Position numbers and translations under genes: made by a program. This document shows, piece after piece, positions 1-5,804 of a stretch of 5,804 nucleotides of DNA. Within the stretch, counting starts at the first letter, position 1. Each line of letters opens with the position of its first letter. Source of the DNA: Methylococcus sp. UBA6136 (lineage in GTDB: Bacteria > Pseudomonadota > Gammaproteobacteria > Methylococcales > Methylococcaceae); the NCBI GenBank assembly GCA_002423305.1, contig DIVI01000087.1, positions 1-5,804 of the forward strand, in the 5' to 3' direction. Under the pieces are notes generated by a model. It searched no databases and was not told where the DNA came from. It saw nothing but the letters and a program-made list of their open reading frames with translations.

Positions 1-149
1 AGTACCGACTTCCTGACCCGCATACTATTGAAGGCTTTGGTGGCAGAGAGTGACCCGGTTTGCTTGTCGCAGGCTCTTTCCCAAGCAGCGGCAATCCTAT
101 TTCTTTGAAAGCCGAAGGTTATTTGCAGTTCAGGTTTGAATCCGCCCAT
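1..149. other. Unassigned left edge, no supported gene
   Basis: The region lies beyond the terminator of the SmbP-like gene. On the plus strand, frame 1 is open from the window edge to a TGA at 106-108 (35 codons), so it could be the tail of a gene entering from the left, but the peptide is not recognisable. On the minus strand an open frame starts at an ATG at 149 and leaves the window after 49 codons. It has no ribosome binding site and begins directly after the terminator T-run. Both stretches are short enough to be open by chance. Sequence to the left of the window would be needed to decide. Confidence 0.3.
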
Positions 150-188
150 AAAAAACGGCGGTGAGGAACTTGGTCCCTCACCGCCGTT
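150..188 (-). terminator. Rho-independent terminator of the SmbP-like gene
   Basis: A perfect 13-bp GC-rich inverted repeat has arms at 154-166 and 176-188 with a 9-nt loop. Read on the minus strand, the stem is followed at once by six T residues (A-run at 150-155 on the plus strand; the last two pair in the stem). It lies 23 nt downstream of the stop codon of the small gene at 212-556. This is a textbook intrinsic terminator for minus-strand transcription. On the plus strand the stem is followed only by a broken T-rich stretch, so termination in that direction would be weaker. Confidence 0.93.
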
Positions 189-211
189 CATTTGTCAATT
201 CCAGGAATCGA

Positions 212-556
212 TCAGAATGACTTTTCGGCGGCCTTTAAGTGAGTGGCAGCGGCGTCGGCAGCTTCACCGGCTACATCGGCATGGCCCATCTTGGCATGCT
301 CGATCGCTTCGTTCAGGTTTTTGATGCCGGCCTCGACATGAGGATTGGCTTTTTCTGCCTGAGCCGCTTCGGCATGGGTTTTAGCGGCTGCGGCATGTTC
401 GCCTACGGCAGCGGCATCCCCTTTCTTGCCGCTCTCGGCGGCCGCGATGGCATGTTTGGTGGCTTCTGCTTTATGGTCTTCTGCTAGGGCATTCGTCGTG
501 GTCAACAGGCCGGTCAATAGACCAGCACCCAGCAGTGAAAGAAGTGACTTGTTCAT
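212..556 (-). CDS. Secreted SmbP-like small metal-binding protein
   Basis: The product has 114 residues. Residues 1-25 form a signal peptide: positive Lys3, a Leu-rich core, then Ala-Leu-Ala before Glu26. The mature part of about 89 residues is therefore expected in the periplasm. It is very rich in Ala, Glu, Lys and His, has no Cys and should be nearly all helical. Eight histidines (28, 35, 54, 61, 73, 87, 92, 106) lie mostly 7 or 14 residues apart, so several would share a helix face. This matches SmbP, the small periplasmic copper/divalent-metal-binding protein described from Nitrosomonas europaea. Residues 26-65 and 71-110 align without gaps at 16 of 40 positions, which indicates an internal duplication of a helical hairpin. 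An ATG five codons upstream (571) is in frame, but GGAG at 562-565 sits 5 nt before the ATG at 556 and fixes that start. The gene appears monocistronic, with its own terminator. Metal binding is inferred from family resemblance and composition; a general helical stress protein is the alternative. Confidence 0.82.
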   Translation of the reverse strand: MNKSLLSLLGAGLLTGLLTTTNALAEDHKAEATKHAIAAAESGKKGDAAAVGEHAAAAKTHAEAAQAEKANPHVEAGIKNLNEAIEHAKMGHADVAGEAADAAATHLKAAEKSF

Positions 557-561
557 GTGTG

Positions 562-565
562 CTCC
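562..565 (-). promoter_or_regulatory. Ribosome binding site of the SmbP-like gene
   Basis: GGAG on the minus strand lies 5 nt before the ATG at 556. It lies inside the longer version of the frame that would begin at 571, so it favours the shorter start, which also places a positively charged residue at the very front of the signal peptide. Confidence 0.75.
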
Positions 566-626
566 AATCATTTGATTTTACTGTCGCGGTCACCCACTAG
601 GGTGGATGCCCCCAATACTCCAAGAT

Positions 627-641
627 ATCAATCAGATTGAT
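627..641. promoter_or_regulatory. Candidate operator: 15-bp palindrome upstream of the SmbP-like gene
   Basis: ATCAATC and GATTGAT form perfect 7-bp arms around a single central base. The site lies about 70-85 bp before the ATG of the small secreted protein, where a transcription factor could act. A dimeric regulator site is plausible, but no regulator is encoded nearby, the arms are AT-rich and no promoter hexamers next to it are convincing. Function is inference only. Confidence 0.3.
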
Positions 642-664
642 TCACTCTTGAAGACCAGTTCAGA

Positions 665-712
665 CCTGTCGGGCAGTAAAAGGTTGCGGGGGGAGGGGTT
701 GAAGCGGTTGCA
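665..712 (-). terminator. Possible Rho utilisation (rut) region after metZ
   Basis: No stem followed by a T-run is visible after the metZ stop codon. About 180-230 nt downstream, the minus-strand transcript becomes rich in C and poor in G, including a run of C4-T-C6 (plus strand 688-698). Rho prefers to load on such unstructured C-over-G stretches, so this could end the operon before the SmbP-like gene. The assignment rests on composition alone. Confidence 0.25.
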
Positions 713-893
713 CCGCCTTGGATGAAAAACGATGGTTTGAACCTCATCAGTCAAAGCTTCATGGATAGGTAACCCTGTCCATTGCAGTACTTCAGGGCTC
801 GCCTGTGATTGCTTTACGCCGAATACCAGTGTCCACGCACCATGATGGTTTGGCTATGCGGGTTCATGAAAGACTTGCTGAGTTGGGAGCCGT

Positions 894-2078
894 TTACACA
901 AAGCGAGCGGACAGATCCTTTTTGATATCGTCGATGTGTTCCAGTCCCACGGCAATGCGAATGAGTCCTTCGCGGATGCCAGCCGCTTCACGCTCCGCGT
1001 CGGTAAGGCGGCCATGCGTGGTGGTGGCCGGGTGGGTGATGGTGGTTTTGACATCGCCAAGATTAGCGGTAATGGAGAGCAGGCGAGTGGAGTCGATCAG
1101 CTTCCATGCCGCTTCGCGTCCACCCTTGACTTCGAAACTAACGATACCGCCGCCGGAGGTCTGCTGGCGTCGGGCGAGGTCATGCTGGGGATGAGATGTG
1201 AGTCCCGGATAATTGACGCGCTCGATCCAGGATTGTTGTTCCAGCCATTCGGCCAGAGCCTGGGCATTTTCACTGTGGGCTCGCATGCGGATGCCCAGTG
1301 TTTCCAGTCCTTTCAGGAATACCCAGGCATTGAAGGGGCTCATGGATGGGCCACCGGTGCGCAGAAAAGGGTAAATCTGTTTTTCAAGCAATTCGTGTCG
1401 GCCAACGATGGCACCACCGATGCAACGACCTTGCCCATCCAGGTATTTGGTGGCCGAATGGATGATCAGGTCTGCCCCCAGCTCCAGTGGTCTCTGCAAT
1501 GCCGGGGTGCAGAAACAGTTATCCACGGCCAAAAGAATGTCGTGTTGATGGGCCAAATCCGCAAGTTGTCGAATGTCGGCGATCTCTGTCAGCGGGTTGG
1601 AGGGTGTCTCGACGAACATCAATCGCGTCGTTGGCCTGATCGCCTTGGTCCAGGCGTCTTCATGGGTCAGGTCGACGAAGGTGGTCTCGACGCCGAATTT
1701 GCCAAGAAAGTTCTGGAATAACAGGACGGTATTGCCAAACACACTCCTGGAGCAGACGACGTGATCGCCTGCTTTCAGCAACCCAAACGCCAATGTGGCG
1801 ATGGCGGCCATCCCCGAGGCGACGGCGATGCAGCGTTCTCCACCCTCCAGGGCAGCCAGGCGTTCTTCAAAGGTTCGAACGGTGGGGTTGGTGAAGCGGG
1901 AATAGATGTTTCCGGGCACCTTGCCGGTGAAACGGGCGGCAGCTTCGGCCGCACTGCCAAAGACATAGCTGGACGTCGGGAATATGGGTTCGGCGTGTTC
2001 GCCTTCGGGTGTCCGATGCTGGCCGGCCCGTACAGCCTGTGTTTCAGGATGAAACTCGCTCCAATCCAGTTCTTCCAT
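894..2078 (-). CDS. metZ: O-succinylhomoserine sulfhydrylase
   Basis: MetZ is a cytoplasmic PLP enzyme that makes homocysteine directly from O-succinylhomoserine and sulfide, bypassing cystathionine in methionine synthesis. The 394-residue product has the usual length and the Cys/Met-metabolism fold: the YSRFTNPT motif at 59-66 (Tyr59 and Arg61 contact the PLP phosphate of the partner subunit), the SGM turn at 88-90, Asp186 in VDNCFCTP facing the pyridine nitrogen, and the Schiff-base Lys211 in HSATKYLDGQGR. The form DNCFCTP followed by LDGQGR resembles Pseudomonas-type MetZ more than MetB or MetC. An in-frame ATG at 2156 would add 26 residues but lies inside purF. AGGAG at 2089-2093, 10 nt before the ATG at 2078, supports the shorter start, and the N-terminus then matches the family. 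The gene begins 13 nt after purF and is the last gene of the operon. Acyl specificity (succinyl versus acetyl) is inferred from similarity. Confidence 0.93.
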   Translation of the reverse strand: MEELDWSEFHPETQAVRAGQHRTPEGEHAEPIFPTSSYVFGSAAEAAARFTGKVPGNIYSRFTNPTVRTFEERLAALEGGERCIAVASGMAAIATLAFGLLKAGDHVVCSRSVFGNTVLLFQNFLGKFGVETTFVDLTHEDAWTKAIRPTTRLMFVETPSNPLTEIADIRQLADLAHQHDILLAVDNCFCTPALQRPLELGADLIIHSATKYLDGQGRCIGGAIVGRHELLEKQIYPFLRTGGPSMSPFNAWVFLKGLETLGIRMRAHSENAQALAEWLEQQSWIERVNYPGLTSHPQHDLARRQQTSGGGIVSFEVKGGREAAWKLIDSTRLLSITANLGDVKTTITHPATTTHGRLTDAEREAAGIREGLIRIAVGLEHIDDIKKDLSARFV

Positions 2079-2088
2079 GCCAGATCTG

Positions 2089-2093
2089 CTCCT
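2089..2093 (-). promoter_or_regulatory. metZ ribosome binding site overlapping the purF stop
   Basis: AGGAG on the minus strand shares its first two bases with the TAG stop codon of purF (2092-2094) and lies 10 nt before the metZ ATG. Ribosomes ending purF would clear or occupy this site, so translational coupling is likely. It also decides the metZ start against the longer frame. Confidence 0.65.
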
Positions 2094-3600
2094 AACCTGC
2101 GTTGTGTAGACCGATGGTGGATCCGGTCCCTTCCCGGACAGATTTGGCGCCATCATTGCGGTGATGGCTCAATTGTTCGAGATAGAGTTGATCGATATCG
2201 CCGGTGACATATTCTCCATTGAAGCAGGAAGTATCAAACTGCCGGATATTTGGATTGCCCCGCTGGACGGCTTCAATCAGGTCTGACAGATCCTGATAGA
2301 TGAGCCAGTCGCAACCCAGCGCCCGCTCTACTTCCTCCTCAGTGCGGTCATGAGCGATGAGCTCTTCGGCAGCGGGCATATCGATACCATAGACGTTAGG
2401 GTACCGGACGGGTGGGGCCGCCGAGGCAAAATACACCTTGTTGGCACCGGCATCGCGTGCCATCTGGATAATCTGTTCCGAGGTGGTGCCGCGCACGATC
2501 GAGTCATCGACCAGAAGAACATTGCGCCCCTTGAATTCCATGCCAATGGCATTTAATTTTTGCCGGACCGACTTCTTGCGCAGTTGCTGGCCGGGCATGA
2601 TAAAGGTGCGGCCGATGTAGCGATTTTTTATGAAGCCTTCGCGGTACTTGATGCCCAGCTTGTTGGCCAGTTGCAAAGCGGATGTGCGGCTGGTGTCCGG
2701 GATGGGGATCACCACGTCGATGTCATGATCGGGACGTAGCCGCAGAATCTTGTCGGCCAGTTTGTCGCCCATTCGCCGCCGGGCCTTGTAAACGGATATG
2801 GAGTCGAGGATGGAATCCGGCCGCGCAAAGTAGACATATTCGAAAATGCAGGGGGAGAGGGCGGTTTCCTGGGCACATTGCCGGGAATGCAGGGTGCCAT
2901 CCCGCTCGATGAAGATCGCCTCGCCGGGCTCAAGGTCGCGCACGGTGGTGAATCCGAGCACATCCAGCGCCACATTTTCTGAAGCAAACATAAAGTCGGT
3001 GCCCTGATCGGTCGTTCGCTCACCATAGACCAGTGGTCGAATGCCGTGAGGATCACGGAAGGCCAGCACACCGAAACCGGTGATCATGGCCACCACCGCG
3101 TACCCTCCTCGACAGCGGGTGTGAACCCCCGAAACAGCCTGAAACACATCGTCGGCTGTAATTCGCAGTTTGCCCAGCTCCTGCAGTTCATGAGCGAGTA
3201 CGTTGAGCAGCACTTCAGAGTCGGAATCGGTATTCAGGTGGCGCTGGTCCTGGACGAAGAGTTCCTTCTTGAGCTTTTCGGCATTGGTCAGATTACCGTT
3301 GTGCGCAAGCGTAATGCCATAGGGGGAATTGACATAGAACGGCTGGGCTTCAGCGGAACTGGTGCAGCCGGCGGTCGGATAACGAACATGGGCAATGCCC
3401 ATGGTGCCTCGAAGGTTGAGCATGTGACGGGTATGAAAGACATCTCGCACCAGACCGCTGCCTTTGCGCAGGTGAAACTTCTCCCCCTCGCAGGTGACGA
3501 TGCCCGCTGCATCCTGACCACGGTGCTGAAGCACCGTCAGGGCTTCATAAAGCTCCTGATTCACTTCCTGATTGGAGACGATACCGGCAATGCCACACAT
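2092..3600 (-). CDS. purF: Amidophosphoribosyltransferase
   Basis: PurF catalyses the committed step of purine synthesis: glutamine and PRPP give 5-phosphoribosylamine, with ammonia channelled between two domains. The 502 residues match the roughly 505 of the E. coli enzyme. The N-terminal glutaminase domain (about 2-235) starts MCGIAGI, so Cys2 becomes the N-terminal nucleophile after Met removal. It shows LQHRGQDAAG at 24-33, Arg73 in HVRYPTAG, and Asn101-Gly102 in the AHNGNLTN stretch. The phosphoribosyltransferase domain (about 255-470) has the PRPP-binding loop VLLVDDSIVRGTT at 361-373 and the flexible-loop stretch around 326-346. The C-terminal part lacks the CxxC pair of the Bacillus-type iron-sulfur enzyme, and no propeptide precedes Cys2, so this is the E. 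coli-type, cluster-free form. The ATG lies 9 nt after the cvpA stop, with only a weak purine stretch before it. In E. coli this operon is controlled by PurR; I did not find a clear operator here, and the operon start is outside the window. Confidence 0.97.
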   Translation of the reverse strand: MCGIAGIVSNQEVNQELYEALTVLQHRGQDAAGIVTCEGEKFHLRKGSGLVRDVFHTRHMLNLRGTMGIAHVRYPTAGCTSSAEAQPFYVNSPYGITLAHNGNLTNAEKLKKELFVQDQRHLNTDSDSEVLLNVLAHELQELGKLRITADDVFQAVSGVHTRCRGGYAVVAMITGFGVLAFRDPHGIRPLVYGERTTDQGTDFMFASENVALDVLGFTTVRDLEPGEAIFIERDGTLHSRQCAQETALSPCIFEYVYFARPDSILDSISVYKARRRMGDKLADKILRLRPDHDIDVVIPIPDTSRTSALQLANKLGIKYREGFIKNRYIGRTFIMPGQQLRKKSVRQKLNAIGMEFKGRNVLLVDDSIVRGTTSEQIIQMARDAGANKVYFASAAPPVRYPNVYGIDMPAAEELIAHDRTEEEVERALGCDWLIYQDLSDLIEAVQRGNPNIRQFDTSCFNGEYVTGDIDQLYLEQLSHHRNDGAKSVREGTGSTIGLHNAG

Positions 3601-3609
3601 AATGGGTTC

Positions 3610-4128
3610 TTAGCTTCGTTGGGAAACGGATTTTGAGTCGAGGCGGGGGACAAACCCCGGGGGTAGCTGGCTTTCCAGCCAGAGCGCGATGGACTGGAAC
3701 ATCGGCATCAATTGCGACTCACGCCACCCGGCTTCCTTTGGCAGGGGCGTGGATCGAGCCAGAAAAACCAGGACGGCCATGATCAGCACACCCCGGGCAA
3801 GACCAAACAGCAACCCGGCAAAACGGTCGATTCCGGACAGTCCGGTGCTCTCCAGCATTCGCGTCAAGAGGAATCCGATCATGCCGGTAATCAGCAGGGT
3901 CAGAATGAACAGGATGCCAAAAGCCGCCCCGATACGGGCGGTGGCTGAGGGAATCGCACCTTCCAGATAGCCTTCCAGGGTTCCGCTGAAGGTGATGCCG
4001 ACCCAGATGGCCAGACCCCAGGAGGCCAGCGAGAGCACTTCGCGTACCAGCCCTCGCACCAGGCCGACCAGGCCAGAGAGCCCGAGGAGCCCGATGATGA
4101 ACAGATCGAGCCAGTTGAAAGCCATCAT
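3610..4128 (-). CDS. cvpA: CvpA family inner-membrane protein
   Basis: CvpA was named for its requirement in colicin V production in E. coli; its biochemical role is unclear, though it has been linked to envelope stress and bile resistance in enteric bacteria. The 172-residue product is close to the 162 of E. coli CvpA. It has four hydrophobic segments at about 7-24, 32-48, 64-88 and 103-124, and the family signature around 100-113 (IDRFAGLLFGLARG). A short polar C-terminal tail follows, with a few aromatic residues. Two ATGs stand side by side (4128 and 4125); the second gives MAFNWLDL, which resembles family N-termini slightly better. No strong ribosome binding site is visible, only GAAG about 6 nt upstream. 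The gene sits between the SPOR protein gene (57 nt upstream) and purF (9 nt downstream), the conserved order that gives E. coli cvpA its place in the purF operon. Confidence 0.93.
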   Translation of the reverse strand: MMAFNWLDLFIIGLLGLSGLVGLVRGLVREVLSLASWGLAIWVGITFSGTLEGYLEGAIPSATARIGAAFGILFILTLLITGMIGFLLTRMLESTGLSGIDRFAGLLFGLARGVLIMAVLVFLARSTPLPKEAGWRESQLMPMFQSIALWLESQLPPGFVPRLDSKSVSQRS

Positions 4129-4185
4129 GGGTCGCTTCGATGCATCAGCAATGATTGATTCGCAGGATGAGATGTGGCGGTGGAT

Positions 4186-5160
4186 TTATCGGTTTTGCAG
4201 GATGACCCCATTGACGCCATCCTTGGATGAAAGCTCCTTCTGAATTTTTTCGGCCTGAGTTCTTTCCACCCCTGAGCCGACGGTGACCCGATAGACTTTG
4301 CCTGAACTCCCTTCCACAGCATGCACCTTGGCGGGCAGATTACGCTTCTTCAGCTTTTCCACCAGATTGCGCGCATTGGACTCATCGGCAAAGGTACCGG
4401 CCTGAACGGTCCACGACTTGCCCTCCGTTACCTGTTTGGGTTGGGTAACTGGCGATGTGGCGGCCTTTTTCGTGGGCGAAGCGGGGCTGGTTGCGACAGG
4501 TGTCGGTGACTTTTTGACGGGTGCGTCAGTGACCTTGGGGGTGGGTGCCGGTTTTTTGGCCGTCGAAGACGTCGTCTTGACCGATTTTGTGCCGGGGCTG
4601 GTCTCGGATTTTCTGGTGGCAGCTGGCGCGGTTTCCGGTCGGCTGCGCGTTTCCGTCCCAGTGGACCTGGAGTTTGGCTTTGCCGGTTGAGTTTCCGCCA
4701 GCTTGGCCGCAGGCTTTTGTGTTGTTGGCTTCAGTTTGCTGGAAGGGACTGCCGGTGCACTGACCACTCGCGGGGTTGGCGCAGTATCCTCCCCATCCTC
4801 TTCAAGGTAGGCTGCGGATTCTCCCGGTGCCGCTGTCGTTGATGCGGATGCCGGTTCTTGTGGAGCGGGTTCCGAGGGTGCCGGTTTGGCTGAGGTGTCA
4901 TCCAGGGGCACCACCTCATATTTACGATTTTTGGAGCGAGCAGCCGAAACAGGAGGGGCCGGCATGGACTGCTCTGCTGCATTCGGCGTGGCGCCTGCCG
5001 AGTCCGCCGGCGGCAGAGCGAGCGGATGCTCCTGCATGGCTTCGGGCAGGGCCGAAGGATCCTTGGGGGGTTTGTCTTCAAAAAAAAGCGGCACCACAAT
5101 GACTGCCAGCAACATGAGCACGGCCGCGCCTACCAGGCGACGTTTTAATTGTTCATCCAT
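4186..5160 (-). CDS. dedD: DedD-type SPOR domain protein, membrane-anchored
   Basis: The 324-residue product has a short basic cytoplasmic start (KRR at 6-8), one membrane helix at about 9-27, a long linker and a C-terminal SPOR domain at about 248-323. SPOR domains bind septal peptidoglycan stripped of stem peptides and bring proteins to the division site; E. coli DedD is a non-essential division protein with this layout. The SPOR domain shows the typical start WTVQAGTFADESNA (250-263) and the second repeat around VYRVTVG (289-295). The linker (about 28-247) is dominated by Pro, Ala, Thr, Ser and Lys, has no predicted fold and is longer than in E. coli DedD (about 220 residues in all). AAGGGGG at 5170-5176, 9 nt before the ATG, supports the start. 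The gene begins 17 nt after folC. The family and the layout are secure; the name dedD rests on synteny (folC-dedD-cvpA-purF), and other SPOR proteins share the architecture. Confidence 0.9.
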   Translation of the reverse strand: MDEQLKRRLVGAAVLMLLAVIVVPLFFEDKPPKDPSALPEAMQEHPLALPPADSAGATPNAAEQSMPAPPVSAARSKNRKYEVVPLDDTSAKPAPSEPAPQEPASASTTAAPGESAAYLEEDGEDTAPTPRVVSAPAVPSSKLKPTTQKPAAKLAETQPAKPNSRSTGTETRSRPETAPAATRKSETSPGTKSVKTTSSTAKKPAPTPKVTDAPVKKSPTPVATSPASPTKKAATSPVTQPKQVTEGKSWTVQAGTFADESNARNLVEKLKKRNLPAKVHAVEGSSGKVYRVTVGSGVERTQAEKIQKELSSKDGVNGVILQNR

Positions 5161-5177
5161 TTGCGTAAACCCCCTTG

Positions 5178-5804
5178 TCAGGCAACGTGCGCCAGGTAAT
5201 CAGAAACCAGAAAAAAAGAACCGAAAACGAGCAGAAGATCGTCCGGATCGGCATCGTCACGGGCGGCTCGGCAGGCATCGGCCACATTCGAAAAACCCTG
5301 CTTTACCCGCTGAATGCCTGCATTATGGAGGATTTCCGACAATTCTTCAGGCGTCGCCGCGCGTGGCATCTGCAACGGTGCGAGATACCAGCTATCCACG
5401 GCGTCACTGATGAGTTGAATCATGCCGGCGATGTCTTTGTCACGCATGACCGAGAAGATGGCGCGGATTTTTCTACCCGCGAAACGCTGGCGTAGATGAC
5501 CCGCCAGAATGGCGACTGCCTGGGGGTTGTGTGCGACGTCCAGAAGCACGGGAATGTCACCGGGGAAAAACTGAAACCGACCCGGGAGCCGGACAGCCGT
5601 CAGGCCACTGGCCACATCGGCGTCAGTCACTGGTTTTTCATCTCGTGCCAGCTGGAGGCACTGGATCACGGCAGCGGCATTCAGCAACTGATGATCGCCC
5701 GGAATGGCCGGGAGCGGTAAGCCAGTGAGGGAGTGTCCATCCCCCCACCATGACCAGGTATCCCCCTCCCGCTGGAAACCATACTCGTGCCCCTGTCGAT
5801 ACAG
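5178..5804 (-). CDS. folC: Folylpolyglutamate/dihydrofolate synthase, C-terminal half (partial)
   Basis: FolC joins L-glutamate to dihydropteroate to make dihydrofolate and adds further gamma-glutamates to folates, using ATP, in the cytoplasm. Only the last 208 residues are in the window; the frame stays open to the right edge, so the start and the P-loop half are missing (the E. coli protein has about 422 residues). The visible part begins in the late central domain with LPLPAIPGDHQLLNAA (about 29-44 of the fragment), followed by the Mur-ligase-type C-terminal domain: RLPGRFQ, then LLDVAHNPQA (Asp and His of the DVAHNP motif are family hallmarks), and the closing VFGSFFLVSDYLA. An internal TTG at 5687 could be mistaken for a start, but conserved FolC sequence continues upstream of it. 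It is the most upstream gene visible in the operon; in related genomes accD often precedes it. Confidence 0.95.
   Translation of the reverse strand: MYRQGHEYGFQREGDTWSWWGDGHSLTGLPLPAIPGDHQLLNAAAVIQCLQLARDEKPVTDADVASGLTAVRLPGRFQFFPGDIPVLLDVAHNPQAVAILAGHLRQRFAGRKIRAIFSVMRDKDIAGMIQLISDAVDSWYLAPLQMPRAATPEELSEILHNAGIQRVKQGFSNVADACRAARDDADPDDLLLVFGSFFLVSDYLAHVA

Larger units (their letters stand above)
557..893. other. Intergenic region between metZ and the SmbP-like gene
   Basis: This 337-nt stretch has no gene I can support. On the minus strand it should hold the 3' end of the metZ transcript and the promoter and leader of the SmbP-like gene. Visible structures are an imperfect 9-bp hairpin at 761-782 (loop 770-773) with no T-run after it, a small hairpin at 704-716, a C-rich minus-strand stretch at 665-712, a 15-bp palindrome at 627-641 and a short CACCC/GGGTG inverted repeat at 591-604. 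The best minus-strand open frames are 17 and 39 codons and lack ribosome binding sites. I could not find a sigma-70 promoter with two good hexamers at proper spacing. Confidence 0.6.

Noticed and set aside
1..149. Edge-crossing open frames: plus frame 1 to the TGA at 106-108, and minus from the ATG at 149
   Set aside because: Neither peptide is recognisable, neither has a supporting ribosome binding site in the window, and both are short. I cannot call either a gene without sequence to the left.
631..661. Possible sigma-E-like promoter (GAACTG ... TCTGAT on the minus strand)
   Set aside because: The two elements resemble the extracytoplasmic sigma pattern, but the 19-nt spacer is longer than usual and the upstream box is incomplete. 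It is not strong enough to list as a promoter.
628..747. 39-codon minus-strand open frame in the metZ-SmbP gap
   Set aside because: It has no ribosome binding site before its ATG, and it covers the C-rich tract and the palindrome. Its composition is unlike the neighbouring genes, and the length is expected by chance.
761..782. Imperfect hairpin (9-bp stem, loop TAAC) as a metZ terminator
   Set aside because: The stem has an A-C mismatch on the minus strand, is not GC-rich and has no T-run after it, so it does not meet the criteria for an intrinsic terminator.
936..1721. Long plus-strand open frame (261 codons) opposite metZ
   Set aside because: It is antisense to a securely identified metZ, its peptide resembles no family I know, and it has no convincing ribosome binding site. 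It is best explained as a codon-bias shadow of metZ.
3046..3636. Plus-strand open frame (196 codons) opposite purF
   Set aside because: It lies entirely antisense to purF and its start region, with no recognisable product. It is a shadow frame.

Overview
The window looks like chromosomal DNA of a gammaproteobacterium with moderately high G+C. Every gene I can support lies on the minus strand, so the transcript runs from right to left. The order folC - SPOR-domain protein (DedD type) - cvpA - purF - metZ is the arrangement known from Pseudomonas and relatives. E. coli shares the first four genes but lacks metZ. The protein families fit Gammaproteobacteria, but I cannot name a genus from the sequence.

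Right to middle (5804 to 894): a tightly packed, co-directional operon. It starts with the C-terminal half of folC, which runs off the right edge. A membrane-anchored SPOR protein follows after 17 nt, cvpA after 57 nt, purF after 9 nt and metZ after 13 nt. The purF stop codon overlaps the metZ ribosome binding site. Together the genes combine folate polyglutamylation, the committed step of purine synthesis and direct sulfhydrylation in methionine synthesis, with two envelope proteins. FolC and PurF/MetZ are linked through one-carbon and amino-acid metabolism. The SPOR and CvpA proteins are conserved passengers of this cluster.

Left (893 to 1): 337 nt without a convincing gene separate metZ from a small gene for a secreted, alanine- and histidine-rich protein of the SmbP (small metal-binding protein) type. 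That gene has a good ribosome binding site, a signal peptide, an internally duplicated mature part and a strong intrinsic terminator. The gap contains a C-rich, G-poor stretch on the minus strand (a possible Rho entry region for the end of the operon) and a 15-bp palindrome upstream of the small gene. The outermost left 149 nt hold no assignable gene.

Most of the window is ordinary housekeeping sequence. The part most worth a second look is the SmbP-like gene and its upstream region. I saw no mobile element, CRISPR array, tRNA or rRNA.
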